A stretch of DNA of 64,000 nucleotides from Embiotoca jacksoni (taxonomy: Eukaryota; Chordata; Actinopteri; Embiotocidae): NCBI GenBank assembly GCA_022577435.1, contig JAKOON010000002.1, positions 12,806,184-12,870,183 of the forward strand, given 5' to 3'. The translations under genes and the position numbers were made by a program. The notes beneath the pieces were generated by a model that worked only from the letters and a program-made list of their open reading frames with translations, was not told where the DNA came from and made no database searches. Positions 1 through 12,829 of the stretch are shown here, piece by piece. Each line of letters starts with the position of its first letter. Position 1 is the stretch's first letter.

Positions 1-1741
1 ATCTAGTGAATGTGAATTGGCCTTGATATCCAGCTTCAGACAGAGACAGATGAGGGAGGATTGCTGATTACAGTGGCACCCATATACACAGTGTCACTCA
101 ACCGAAGATAAACTGATTTAAGGGGAATGCATGGCCGTGAGGTCATATATCTTCCTAATCTCAGTATAAAGGCAAATTTTGATTTAGCCCCTCAGATGAC
201 CTTAGTGTGTCATGGGGATGTTTCCAACAGTGGCGTGGGTGGTGCCATCATCAGCCTTCTTCAGTTGTAATCTATCAAATCCATGCACGTATAACTTGGA
301 GTTTGTTTATCCTTTGACCAGATTAATGAACACAATTCAACAAAGACGATATCTTAATCCTGGGCTCTAAACCCACAATGTGGTATCTTTTCTGGACAGT
401 AGATTGTTACCTGGAATGTATTATTCAATATTTAAAGAATACAGATGATTAATAGCCTCATCAGAAATGATCCTATTTTGATGGCTAATATCTTCATTAA
501 TATTCTGTAATGAGTTTTACTTTCACGCCAGCAATCATTGTGTCAGAGAGGGTGTCACATTTTTCAAATGTTGGCTTTCTCATTTTGGAATGGGGCTCAT
601 CTTCTGCCCTTTATATCACATTTAATTATCTTTTGCCTCCAAAACTAGCAACACACACATTCACAAAGGTGAGAGGCATTGTGTGCATGCGGGCTCACTA
701 CATGATAAGGTAAATACCTCTGTACTTTATGACCTTTTGGGACACCTCTCAAAGGCTCATACTAATAAGAGGCTGGAAAGAATAAAGAAAAATTAATTGG
801 AGCCAGTACTTTTCTCTCAAACATTCGAGTGTATAAACAAGGCAGTGTATCATTAACCTTCACTCTCCTGAGAATTAAGTCAAAGGGCTTCAACATACAA
901 TGATCTATTGGATAATTATGTGCCAGAAGCAGTCTCTCAAAGTGTTTTCATTGTACCTGACAATGATTAATATCTCATGTTTTTACTGTGTTGTGTTGAT
1001 GATACATTGATTGTGTTCACATCTTTTCTCCCCTGACAGATTTTGTCTAGGCATCATCAGAAACTGTAGCATGGCAGCTGAATTGGTTGTACCTCTTTTC
1101 ATGTTTTGTGCAGTTATCATATCTTTATTGCCTCCTTGACCCGGTATTTCTACCTGAAATTAATCACTGTCAAGAGGAAAAAGGTTTACAAATACCCAAG
1201 GTCAAAAGTCTCTCAGCTCTTCTTAAACCTTTATGAGGAATGCTTGAAAAATGTCTCTATTCAAACTGCATACTGTAGAAAAACAGACAAACAAACAAAT
1301 AAAAAGGAATTTGGTTTGATAGTCTGAGAAAAAAAATGCAGAAAATATGGAAATATGGATATATATATGGCTATAGATGGAAAAGATGAGCGTGAGATTG
1401 TGTGACAACCTTTGCTTTGAGAAAACAAAAAAGGGAGAGGTCGTACATCACAAAGAAGCTTAATCTTTGTCAAGTTAATTAGTTTATCGGCTCAAATTTG
1501 GCAACAATTGCTTCTTACAGTGTTACAAATATCTGATGACCCTCATCACAGCTCTCCAGGTTCTTGAGGGAGACACAAATGCTGTTATCCAATTTTGCAA
1601 GTCTACTCCATATGTAGTTTGAAAGTTCAACCCATGTTTGCCCAAATTTGGAGCCTTCACTGTCCAATTAATCCTGGAGCACCGGTCTTTCCATACCATT
1701 TTTATTTAGTTGTAGTTTTAACCAAATTTATTAGTTTTTTT
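1..1741. other. Non-coding stretch, nothing recognised
   Basis: AT-rich sequence with stops in every frame. The longest open frames are under 100 codons and resemble no protein family I know. The part around 780-1000 is complex, not repetitive, and has several ATTA/TAAT cores, so it could be conserved non-coding DNA, but that is only an impression. Confidence 0.6.
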
Positions 1742-2715
1742 TATGCCTCCATGTTGGCAGTAGGTATAGTCGGAAGCATTATGTTTTCAAGTATCTGTCT
1801 GTCCAGCCATCAATTTTTCCGCACGTCCAACATTCTTGTAAACACAGTATCTCAAGAACACCTAGACAGAACTTCTTAAGCTTGGCACAGAAGTTCACTT
1901 GGTCCTCAGGATGAACTGATATGATTTTGGTGAAGGTTACTGTGACTTCATGTCCCTCTCATCTGTCTGTCCGATTTTTGTGAACACATTATTTCAGGAA
2001 CACCTTTAGAGAATTGCTTCAAATTTGGCACAAAAATTTACTTTGACAGAGGGATAAGCTAATCAGAAGAAGGGGGTTCAAAGGTATGTCCCATTCTTGT
2101 GAACATATTACCTAAAAAAATACCTCAATGGACTGCCTTCAATTTTGGTAAACATGTTAACTTGAACTCAGGGGGAACAATATCAAAAGTCAGAGGCATT
2201 GACTTCACGTCTGTCCCATTTGTCTGCCTTATTCTCGTCAATGTGATATACCGAGACGGAGTTTCTTCAGATTTGGCACAGACATACACTTGGACTCAAG
2301 GATGAACTGATTAGATTTTGATGGCTAAAGGTCAGAGGACACTATGACCTCACAAAACGTGTTTGTGGCCATTTTCCACAAATGTCTAAATGGATAAAAT
2401 GGTGAAGTATTGATAGTTTATATCCAAAAAGTCAAAGGTCAACTTTACTGTGATATCAAAATGCAAAAAAAAAATTCTGGCCATGTTTTAATGCAATAAC
2501 TCAGGAAAAGAAGGGGAGATTGAGACGATATTTCACATTTCATTGGATACTGAATTGATGACAATAATCTTGGGTACCCTGAAATGGTGTTGATTGTATA
2601 GACCTGTGCTGTTGGGGTGAGGATATGTGTGAAGCATCCACGTTTTAGAATTCCTAGCTTTTTGCAGCCACATACATATTTGAAGCACAGTCTACTATCA
2701 ATCAGCTTTTGGCCA
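1742..2715 (+). repeat. Teleost dispersed repeat with diverged tandem units
   Basis: The left end (tatgcctccatgttggc, then a gtctgtcc run) matches a dispersed repeat I recognise from many fish genomes; I cannot give its database name. The interior holds four diverged units. Each starts with a cattcttgtgaacac-like phrase (about 1831, 1973, 2092 and 2230) and continues with tttggcaca, a cacttgg phrase and gatgaactgat, giving a period of roughly 120-140 bp. A different downstream section, including the gtgaagcatccacg phrase near 2630, appears to belong to the same family, so the right edge is approximate. A related copy lies in the opposite direction at 21190-21785. No transposase or reverse transcriptase is visible. 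Strand here is an arbitrary orientation. Confidence 0.65.
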
Positions 2716-3189
2716 AGCATTTAAACATATAAAGATTCATTTAAAGTCTTTACACGTTACATGAGTCTGGACAAGAGGTAAACTATAACTTAGTTGGCAG
2801 AGGCACACTATGAGGCTGTAATTCTAAATGTTAGCTGTTTTGCTGAGTCAGGTTTCGGTCTCTAAAAACTAAAGACATTTTAATACATTTTTGAGCCCAC
2901 TTATCCCCTTAATATTTGTATAATTTTTGCAATGCATTTTAAAAAAAAATTACATATTCTAATCCTTATGAGGCTACAGCTGTTACCACCTTTGACGTGT
3001 TTTTCTCTGGGAGGTTAGTGGAAAAGGAATTAAAACTCTAGTTTATTTGTCAATTCCTTCATTTTTATTTGTTGACTCCGGCTGTGCTCCGTTATACTTT
3101 TGATCCTTCAAACAACATGAAAAGCTGTGCTGGATATCTATCTCAAAAAGCCTTTTCAAGACTATAATGTAACTATTTTTTTATTTTTA
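2716..3189. other. Non-coding stretch, nothing recognised
   Basis: AT-rich sequence with short A and T runs. No open frame, repeat or RNA gene is identified. Confidence 0.6.
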
Positions 3190-3340
3190 TTTTTTTTTTT
3201 TATTTTATACACTATATTAATCCCCGAGGGGAAATTTCTTCACTACAGCAGGGGGGCTCTCAGGGGGGAGATGCTGCAGCAGGCTGCCACTAGCGCGGCG
3301 CCAGGTAACCTGACCTGAGGTGCATGTTTTTGGATTTGAA
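3190..3340 (-). repeat. 3' tail of a LINE/SINE-type retroelement
   Basis: Read on the minus strand, this contains the phrase atttcccctcggggattaat leading into an A/T-rich tail. I recognise this as the 3' end of very common fish retroelements. A GC-rich section with gctgcagcatctcc lies upstream of it. The flanking phrase ctgaggtgcatgttttt also occurs in the SINE at 45006-45260, but that match is only about 20 bp. The copy is clearly 5'-truncated and has no coding capacity. The family name is not assigned. Confidence 0.5.
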
Positions 3341-6300
3341 TTGGGGTTCTGACATTTATATTTAATTTTTTTGTCAGTTAAGATGTTGTCTCAAATAAAT
3401 AAGAAAAAAAGCAGTTTTTTGCATGTTTCGCAGGTTTTTTTTTTTTTAAATTTAATTTTTTTTTTTACTGGTGCTGATTCATCACATTGGTACTCACTCT
3501 CAACCATGCGGGGGGCGGGGGGTGCCATTTTCTGATTCACCAGTGAAAAAAATTGCAACTGACATGTGAGTCAGTGTAATTTGGGATGCAGGGGAGGGTT
3601 GAGTAAAAGAAGTGAGCAAGAGAAAAGTAAAAAGTAAGATACAAATCTTTGAAAAGCCCCCCCCCCAAAAAAGGAACTAAGTAAAAATTAAAAGAAGACT
3701 GCAAAGAAAACAGGAAGAAAATAATTAACAAATAGATGATGGGCAGGTTATTTTAACAAGGAAATGTTTTTGGATTGCAGGCAGATTCTGCCTGATCGCT
3801 TGTTTTTTTTATTCAGCTACAAACTCCACTTTTTTTTTTTATCCCTCACACAAAGCTACTCTTGCTTTGTTAAGCAAATCATTTAATAGTAGAATTATGT
3901 TTCCAATTCAAGTAGACGTTTTTTCAAAGTGGCTGGGGATAACAATATTTTAATTGACAAACCAACTGCTGGACAGTCAGTGCAAGAGGCTGATCCAACT
4001 CGTGGATAGTCCCATTGGCAGGTCTTGGCACGTTGGGGATACAGGCTTGCCAGACTTGATTTTCACATTCGGTATCTTCTATCTTTCCTTCTCGTTAAAA
4101 CTCACTCCGAATCACTCTTCCTAGCTCTCTTGTTTCTTTCTCTCACATACACAGCAACAGACCACAGCACAATGAACTACACAGGCAAGCCAACAGATTC
4201 AATGTTACCAGAAGGCTCATCCTGCAGTCCGAGCTCTTCACTCAAGTGCCAAAATTCATTTCCATTGATTTTCGCAGAGACATACTCAAACGTTTCTCCA
4301 CTTTCTGATGGAATGACTCAGAAATGTATGTACTGTACAACTAGCAAATGACACCCTGCTTATCTTACTTTTTGAAACTAGATAGCCTACTGAAGGATAT
4401 GTAAAGGAAAGAACTGACAATATAAAAGAGTGAGTGGGTAATAAGGAAACAAGTGAATAACCAATCCCTTTTTGCTGGTGTTACTGGTACTTGATTCATC
4501 AAGTGAGTTATTTTGGAATGCACATAATCTATGATTGTGTCATAACAAATTTTGAGCCTTGAACACATTGGCTTCCAGATCAGGACTGATCAGGTCCCAG
4601 CCTGTGACCTAGTGACGTTTGTTTTCTATGGGCCACCTTCTTAATTAAAAACCTTCTTTAAATTCTCGTGCCGCCTTTGGGACCCACTTGCTGCATTAGT
4701 GTGCAGTCGCACAACATCTTGATTTTCATCTTGGGGCTAATGTTAACAGATTAGAGCAGCCACACAGCCTAAGTGAGACACGCTTGCCAAGTTGCCAATT
4801 TTCTACGCGTTATGCACGGGGAAGAGATCTGTAACTATATGTGTAGTATATATCTGTATAAACCTGTAGAATACAGTAGCCTTAAGCCATGCTCATTATG
4901 CAACAGGTTGGATTATTACCATTATCACGGTATGAATTTTGTCTATCATATTAAAAAATATACAGGTATTATCGTGAACGATATGATATGGCACACCCCT
5001 AAACCCAATATAGACTCTAATTATATTAAGTCAATAATTTAACATTTGAAGGACAGTATTTTTCCAGTGTGCTCTCCACCTCTCTTTTTCTCCATGCTTT
5101 AGCTACAACTCTTCACTCGTCGGACCTTAAACATTTGATTATTGACGGCCATTAACCAAGGGCAACTCAATGTCAAAATATATACTTTTAACAAGTCCTC
5201 TAACCCCTATGAGGTCAGTTGTTTCTACCTTTAAATAGTCCCTGGTAAGGTTTATGCACAACATACACTTGATTAGGGTTAAGGAAAGATAATGGTTTTG
5301 GATAAAAGGATGACATGAATTTAAAGTTACTATGCTGATTGTCTTGGTTTATCCATCAGTAAATAGCATTTGTTATCAACTTTAGGACCTGATCATGCCA
5401 TGAGAGATGACAAATGGCTTTTGAGTTGTTTGAGCAACAGCCAAGTATTTGCTACAAGGATCCTAAACCACATTTGAACCTTCTAGGATTCTAAAACACT
5501 GGATCCTCATTAATGAAGATGACTGTATCAATGCATTTTGAAGTTCTTGGCTTCCCTGCTTTTATTACTTTCCATATGCCACGCATAAGCAATTAATGCA
5601 TGGTTTCAATATTGCTGTATAAAAACAAAATTCTGCTTGCTTAGTAAATCTATCTGAGTTTTACCTTTACTATTGTCTGATTCAGCACTTTAATTGCTAT
5701 GATCTTGTGTATGTATAATTTGCTCTCTGGTCACTCTTACAGAGATCTTGACCTCAAAGTGATCTCATGAATTAATACTTAACTATCCAAATAATTTACA
5801 ATTTTAAACAACTACACAATAATATTTACAACAAAACTGAAATTGAAAATGTCTTTCTTTCTCCTTACTTAAGCATTGCACACGTTGCAGAGGAAGAAAT
5901 TCCCAAATCAGTGTGAATACTGTTTGATTGTGGCCAGCGGTGTTCAGCTTTAGATGATCACAAACTGGTATTGTACCTGCATTCCTCTCTGATTTTTTAG
6001 ATTGTAGCCCAGTCTCAAACTTCCTCATTGCTGTAGGAGAAAGCGAGCAGCGTATTATGCGATGCTGCTTGTATCTCTGTTACATTTGAATGTGAATAAA
6101 AGAAGCCATCAAACAAGCGACATCAGACAAGACAGAGCGCAGAGGAAGATAATGCAGGAGACAGAGAAGGAGTTTTTTCTCTTTTTTTCCCTCTCTCTTT
6201 GCCTCTATTCATTTTAGCAAAAGTATTTACCAAAGTATTGCCCAAAATGTATACATATAAAGTATACTGCATTTCTTTTAAATTGTGCAATTGCACAAGT

Positions 6301-6412
6301 GTATTTTGGTATTTGTAAATACATGCGTGTGCATGTTAATAAGAAACGTTAACATGTTGTCTTACTTGAATGACAGTGTATGTTTCACAACTGATCACCT
6401 GCCCCTCCTCAG
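3341..6412. other. Non-coding stretch, nothing recognised
   Basis: Contains several T-rich runs (about 3430-3470, 3800-3840) and a C/A-rich junction near 3657-3672. The longest open frame on the plus strand (4025-4351, 108 codons) has no family signature, and nothing supports it as an exon. Confidence 0.55.
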
Positions 6413-6465
6413 ACCTTTTCCAGTAGACAGGGATTCAGATGACACCAGTGCCAAGGGAGTGTCTG
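6413..6465 (+). other. Candidate small internal exon (unproven)
   Basis: A 53-base stretch sits between a good-looking acceptor (a pyrimidine-rich tract ending cctcctcag) and a good donor (ctg followed by gtaagc). Only one frame is open through it; it reads about 17 residues, PFPVDRDSDDTSAKGVS. The acidic, serine-rich composition suits an extracellular or linker segment, but I do not recognise the protein. Its end phase does not join cleanly to the next candidate at 9816, which would read into a stop. Splice-like sites occur by chance in DNA of this length, so this is only a candidate. Confidence 0.2.
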
Positions 6466-8616
6466 GTAAGCTTCTGGCTGGCCATCCTGTCAGTAACTGA
6501 GACTCTGACACGAATGAGTTATTCCTTTAGTTGCCTAGATTTTGATCCTTACCAGTGTCGATTCACTTGTAATACAATATGTTGTGGAGATGTGGTGTAG
6601 ATTGGCTCTGTTTTGGTTACCTGGCCATATCCAGTGCCAGTCTGACTGCGCTCTCGTACGCCTACAGTATGTATACAACATTTAAGAAGGGCTCTCTATG
6701 CCAGGCAGGAAGTCTCTGGCAGTGCTATAGTTTGATGCATTATAGGATTTTCTGTAGAAATACTTCTTACCACTGGCATCATTACGGCGCACTCAGAAAT
6801 AAAGATGCACACTCATTGCTATTTACACACACATGCATACATACATACACAGCCTTAGTCCAGACATCAAAGCCCATCGAGCCTCCATCAGCCCTGTTCA
6901 GCAACAGGAGACCAGCTGCCAAATAAAACATTTAAAAATCTAGGTTACTGGCACACATGAATATCTTATGCAGCTCTTTTTATGTGGGAGAGTGACACAG
7001 TGATTTGAAGAGGGGGAGAGATTTTATACGCCTTTGCATAGCATAACCTCATTTCCCACTTCTGCTACATATCTAGAGGGTGAGATATCTTATTCTTGAC
7101 ATGTAAATTAGTTTTTGTGTTAGCATGTTTGACATCAATGTAGAGATGGTACATTGCTCGAGGGACATTAAAACAGATGTCCGCCGGAGCCAGTTGCTCT
7201 AAATATATCCTTGTTAAAAACTCATCCATGATCTTAATGGAAAAAGAAAATTCTAATTGGTACTGCAGCTTCAATCAATTAGTCATCCCGTCAGGAAACA
7301 GTTGCTAAAAACCCTGTGGGCAGATTTAAAATGGTAATGTTGTTTACCTGGCAATCAATCACTTGTGAGTGGAAACAGGGCCAATCTGTTAAGGTTGATC
7401 TTTCCTGCTAACCTCTGAGACTTGTTCACCAACATCATTCTCTGCTGGGGATGAATAGTGTGATTCAGGCTATAGTAGAAGATTACATTTCCGCTGACTG
7501 AGACCAAGTGCTTGGTGGAAGCACACATGAGGCTTTCACTGTCCTGTGTGTTAAAAACCATTCAACCCGACTCAAGGCATTAAGTTGCGTTTGTCTGAAA
7601 GCATATATGCAACCTTAGCAGTCGTAGGATTCAAATGGAAGATCCGTGCCACACATGTAAGATAAGAAGCACTAAAATGTGCACATTGGATTAACATCAA
7701 AGCTGGAACCTCGGATGTACTCAGTTCAATCCAAAAATCGTGTCCTATCAGAATAAACTGTATTATGTAAGACTGAAACAATAAGGTCACATCTTTCTGT
7801 GAATTTCACAGTCTACTGTTTTGGAAAGAGATATAAATCTAATCGCCTTACCGGAAATGCTAGTGTGCTATGCAAAGTCCATTTCCACTCTGTTGCGGTT
7901 CACAAGAAGAGCTTTACTGACAAAAAGACTGATTTACAATAAAAACAGAAGAGGCAGGCTGGAACAGAATCCAAAAACACAAACAGAAATAACCAGACCC
8001 ATAAAGAACAGCACTGACTTAACACTTGCAAACCCTATCCAACATAATAAGTTGGAGATGAAAAGGCTGGGCTATATGTACACAACTACCTGACAGGAAA
8101 ACAAGACATAGGTGAGTACAAAACCTAAACAATAGCTGGAAATAGCAGACATGGGAACTGAAGATGGAGGATTCCAAAATAAAACAGGAAGTCCAAAGAG
8201 TCCAAACAGGGTGTGAAATTACAGGCCGGAAACAATGCAACAGAAACTTAGTTGTTGGAACTTCACCATCATTATCATGAGAAAATATCATGGATTGCAG
8301 TTATACAGTGCCTTTTTACCTTCATGGATGCAGCCTGTTACACTATAGTTCTCATTCAGCCATTAACACACACACAAACTTGTTTCACTATCAACATGAG
8401 GATTTTCATTGACATAATGCATTCCCTATTCCCTTACCGTAGCTTTAACCATCACAACCGAATGCCTAACCTTAACCCACACCTTCACCTAAACATAAAT
8501 CTAACCCATCTGTCAAAAATCTGACTCAGCCGCTGGGGACCTCAGTTTTTCTACCCATGGTGACACATGCCCTCATGAGTTGGTGTGCATCCAGCCTAAA
8601 GTCCACAACAAGATAT

Positions 8617-8620
<4 letters not shown>
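6466..8620. other. Non-coding stretch; A-rich tract near 7930-8240
   Basis: No gene is recognised. Between about 7930 and 8240 the plus strand is A/purine-rich with phrases such as aaaacaggaagtccaaa that resemble degenerate retroelement sequence seen in fish, but the match is too loose to name. Confidence 0.45.

Positions 8621-8679
<59 letters not shown>
8621..8679. repeat. (AC)n microsatellite
   Basis: About 29 uninterrupted AC units. Cysteine/valine-repeat open frames on the minus strand here are artefacts of the array. Confidence 0.98.
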
Positions 8680-8681
<2 letters not shown>

Positions 8682-10448
8682 CAAAGCACCAACGTTTGAC
8701 ATATGGATAGGAGGAGTCGTAAACTGAACCTCCAACTATGTGGCAGCTGACCTCTCCGCTGCCCACCAACTGACACAACTGTGGATACAGTGTGTCCATT
8801 TTACAGTGAAGCCAACAATGACCCGCAGAGCTTTACTTACAGATTTACTCATTGATCGAATATAGAAATGACAGTCTTAGTCCTATAGTTATGGAAAAAA
8901 ATGACCATTGGATTTCATTGCCTCATAAAGCCGCAATGATGAATGTAGGCTTAGTAGTTTTTTTTTTTAAGTTTTTTTTTTTTTATAGCTGAAGTCTTAA
9001 TACAGTGTGGGAGGATAGCCTATAAGATAATGTAGTCCTCATTATCTTTGATCCTTTGTAGTGGGGGACAAGCCTGTGTTGAACAACACCACTCACAAAA
9101 TCACAACATGGAGTTTATTTGTTTATGGAAGCATGTAAAACAGTGGTGGTGTGTATGTGTTTATTAATGTAGGACTCAGTTCATGTGAGGTAATATGCAG
9201 ATATATTGCAGGCTTTGGCATCGCGAATCCTGGATTATAAACCCTCTACCACTGTTTCAAGTTATTATGCTTCTTGTGCTACTCATCACTGTCTTCGGTA
9301 TATGGAGTCATTCCACGTGTCCCTTTGTCTTTTGCTCTCCCTCTGCTGTATTTTCAATGTCTCTGCATGCATCAGTGTCAGCCACCCTCCCTACCGGCTT
9401 CTGATTTATGAGTCCTATCCTGGTCTGTCATTACTGCCTCCAGAAGGGAGCATTGATGGACCAATATGTCGCATCTGTCACCAGGAGAATTGCCTCGTGT
9501 CCACAAACATCATGAATATTCTTTTGACAACCTGTGGCCTGCAGCGTCTCAGATCTTTAGATGATACAAGATGATACATTAAGATGTTACAAGACATTCT
9601 GGGTGATTTCATTTTGCTGGTGGATCATTTTTGTTGCGGAGGTCCTCCCACAAAACCATATTTTATAGGACATATTTCTGCGGCTGCCATAGCCCTCCTT
9701 GCTTTCTCAATTTATCTTTAGATTTACACAACATAGTGTAGGGACGGTGGGAATTTGTGTTCAACAAACGTTGTGCAGGTAGCTTCTTTTATGCTCTTTT
9801 TCCCCGTGTCCCTAGCGCCTTGTTCTCAAGCATGTCCACAGACAGCTTCCCCCAGCATCTGAAGATCCCAACCATCTTCCCCAGAGCGGTGGGTACGAGG
9901 ACAAAAGGTCAATTTGAGCTCTAAAAATACAGCAAGCTCTATCAGTCTCTGGTGCTTCTTTAATAACACAAACCCAGGGTGTGATACAGTGTAATTATCA
10001 CAGGCAGAGGCTCCAGGGCAGAGCTCTAGACTGCACACAGCACAGGTCACATTTAGATAGGGACAGCTCACAAAGCTCTCAGACACATCCATCTATTAAT
10101 CCTTCTATCTATCATCTTATTCATCCTTCTAAATATCTATCTATCGATGCATCTATCTACCCATTTTCTATTTTCAATTGCCTCTCTGGAGTCAGTGTAC
10201 TCCCTTTAGAGTTTTCTATCTTGTTTACTTACGCATAGACTTCCCTGTCAAAACAAAACAAGTCTCTCTCTTTTCATTTTTCTCTCTTTGAATTTGTGTA
10301 CCTAGGTGTGTATTTATCTTTAGCCTATGTATGTGCGATCCTCCACACTCAATAATCCCCACATAAAAGGAAATCTTAGAATAATGAGGTGGTCATTTGT
10401 GAGGGCAGCATCTGTGCACAGACATCGGTCTTTCCTTTGTCTGTATTT

Positions 10449-10452
<4 letters not shown>
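8680..10452. other. Non-coding stretch with one candidate exon
   Basis: Contains T-rich runs (8959-8983), a degenerate ATCT-rich tract (about 10087-10165) and the separately listed exon candidate at 9816-9888. Nothing else is recognised. Confidence 0.5.
9816..9888 (+). other. Candidate internal exon (unproven)
   Basis: A 73-base segment follows a strong pyrimidine tract (about 9783-9813) ending in cctag and is followed by gtgggt, a workable donor. Its base composition is richer in C and G than the surroundings. Two of the three frames are open: one reads ALFSSMSTDSFPQHLK and on, the other RLVLKHVHRQLPPASED and on. Neither is a protein I recognise. It could be a coding exon, a non-coding RNA exon or chance. 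Confidence 0.2.

Positions 10453-10524
<72 letters not shown>
10453..10524. repeat. (GT)n microsatellite
   Basis: About 36 uninterrupted TG units. The 211-codon open frame that runs through this position is driven by the array and is not a gene. Confidence 0.98.
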
Positions 10525-10526
<2 letters not shown>

Positions 10527-11386
10527 CTATATATATGAACAGATTTATGTATACCATGTGCAAGTTGGGTTCATTTCAAGTTGCTCACCTCCATGTAAAC
10601 TATTTTGTTGCATCGAAAGCCTCGATCTGTATCTGCAATATTCTCTTCTCCCCCTGGCATTACAAACAAGGTTTGTTTCAGGTTTTTCTTTCAATATTGA
10701 TCTTGAAAATGTTACATGCATTTTCACAATTTATCTATCATTTTTGTTTTCATTTTGCCAAGCAACCCAAGGCTACCTGGGGTTGATAGCCAAATCCATA
10801 CTTGCCCAGGAGAACCCAGCACCACCAGCAGTAATGAAATATTCAACATCTCACCAAACCCTGGCACAGACTGAAAGAGAGATAGCAGTACGTCTGGCGT
10901 CATCACATTGCCTCGCATTGACATGCATGCACACACACCTTCTTCTGTCATCACTTCCATAGACACAAACCTTGCCAGTATTTAATGTCATGTTCTCTCC
11001 CAGCTTGGTATCAGCTATCATTCAGAGATAATGTCTCAAATGTTTCCATACCTCTCCTTTGCTCCATGCATTCACCACATTGATGCAGATACAATAGCTC
11101 AAAGATAAAACCAATGATATCCTGGCCGCCCCATTCAGCCTCTGTCCTCCTCTCAGACACTCGATTATGTGTAACCCTATGCCGCTGTAAACACCACAAC
11201 TCCTATTCACTGCTTTTTCCGACAACCTACAAAACAGAATTGCTATTCATCTGTAGGATCATTTTTTTTATTTTTTTTCCACCAACCCACACACCTACCA
11301 CTGGTGGTATGGAGGAGATGGTGTAATTGATCTGTCAAAATTCTCTTGCCATTTGGGAATCAGATGATCCTTCTTGCTCTCTGCAG

Positions 11387-11515
11387 CATGGCCCTTGATC
11401 AGGAATCAGGCCAGCTATTATCTGTGGCAGCGGAGATAGTATTGCTCACGTCATGTTGCGTTCCTGACAGCCTGGGAGAGTGGATGCTTTTTTCAAAATC
11501 AACGTCTTTGAAGAG
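11387..11515 (+). other. Candidate exon carrying an ATG (unproven)
   Basis: A 129-base stretch follows an acceptor-like sequence (ccttcttgctctctgcag) and precedes a donor-like gag/gtattt. An ATG at the second base opens a frame beginning MALDQESGQLLSVAAEIV that stays open past the donor. The peptide is moderately hydrophobic and unfamiliar. The donor is weaker than consensus. Confidence 0.15.
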
Positions 11516-12756
11516 GTATTTTCTGCTGGTCCACACCAAGAAATAGTGCTTTAACTGTCAGTGTCATCCCCCCCCCCTCCTGCAACAGAGGGAGGAGGGA
11601 CTGGCAAAGCAAATGCACTAATCAAAATGTAAAACTGTGTATATAGAATATTCAGACTAGAATTATTATTCTAGTATGAGCATTGACATTAAGAAGTCTA
11701 TGTCTAGCCGGACTTTACCAGACCCAGATTCACTATGTAAATATATGGGTCTGGCCACACTAAATGTTGGGTAATGTTTCCAGTCATTACATCTAATGGG
11801 ATTGACAAAGCTGATATTTGGAGCAGCTAATTGATTCCTTATCCAGATTTGATCAGATTGCACTGGCATTTGAACTTTTTTTTTTTTTTATCTCCTCCCA
11901 TCTCCCCAGTTTAGTCACCGGTTTTATCTCACTCTGTTTGCACTTCAAGCTATACTGGCCCAGGATACAAGTTTCTGGGCATCATAGTTAATATTCAAAT
12001 CAGTTCATTTTCTTGTGAGTTTTTTCAGCCTCACAGGACCTCTCTTACCCGTTCAGCTCTCTGAACAGATAAAAACCCACGAAAATCATGAGAGAATATT
12101 TATGGCATAAAATGATTTCATAGTTGAGCTGCTGAAAAGAATTGGCAGTGACGTGGGTGATAGTAATCTATTTCTGCTTTCTCATGCAATTTCTCTGTCC
12201 TGACTAGTCTCTGATGTGAATACGTTTTCTGCTATTCTTTTTAATAAATCTTTGTCTCTGATTTCCCTAAAGTATTTGGGAATATTCTCATAATGAACAG
12301 TTTTGTAATAGTCTTGTACCTTGTGACGCGCAGCATTTATCATATTTTTTCCAAGAAGGTTTAGCCCAATGTGGGAAATTCAATACAAAAGGAGCCCCCC
12401 TCAAAAACAATATAATTGAATAAGTGATCACAAAAGTATCTCTAAACTGAGTTTTAGTCATTATTTTCCTATTTAGATTTCCCTCAAGGCAAATGTGGGA
12501 AAATACACTGAAAAAACACACATGCATGAGTGGAAAGAGATGAATATGAACCAGCAGAAAACAGACAAATTGAAATCAAAATTGGCCAATATTATATGAA
12601 CAGATTTCATAATATCTTATTTATTTATTGTCATAGTGACAGTTTTTATGGTTTTTATTTGATTACAGCCATTTCATGTATGCCTCCCATGCAGTGATGC
12701 TTTTATTTCATAATGTAATGCATCTATTATCACCAGTCCTGACCCCTTCCACATCA

Positions 12757-12829
12757 ACCAATCACACGCCCCAGCCTCTCTTAGCAGGGTATCAGCAATC
12801 CCCAAACACCCTGCTAAGAAAGGATTGGT
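12757..12829. repeat. Two-tier inverted repeat (hairpin)
   Basis: An inner perfect pair of 12-base arms (12779-12790, tcttagcagggt, with 12808-12819, accctgctaaga) encloses a 17-base spacer. An outer pair (12757-12763, accaatc, with 12823-12829, gattggt) adds a second stem, with a longer unpaired segment on the left side. The outer arms are also CCAAT-box-like in both orientations. It could be the core of a small foldback element or an RNA hairpin if transcribed. Confidence 0.6.

Noticed and set aside
4025..4351. 108-codon open frame with an acceptor-like cacatacacag inside
   Set aside because: No donor, no family match and ordinary composition.
8526..8799. Three overlapping minus-strand open frames
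   Set aside because: All are produced by reading the AC array in different frames.
9440..9500. Peptide DGPICRICHQ resembling the start of a MARCH-type RING-CH domain
   Set aside because: Only about ten residues match; the expected LLSPC-type continuation is missing, and there is no GT donor right after the match.
10327..10962. 211-codon open frame on the plus strand
   Set aside because: Much of its length is a Cys-Val repeat encoded by the GT array, and the flanking peptide matches nothing.
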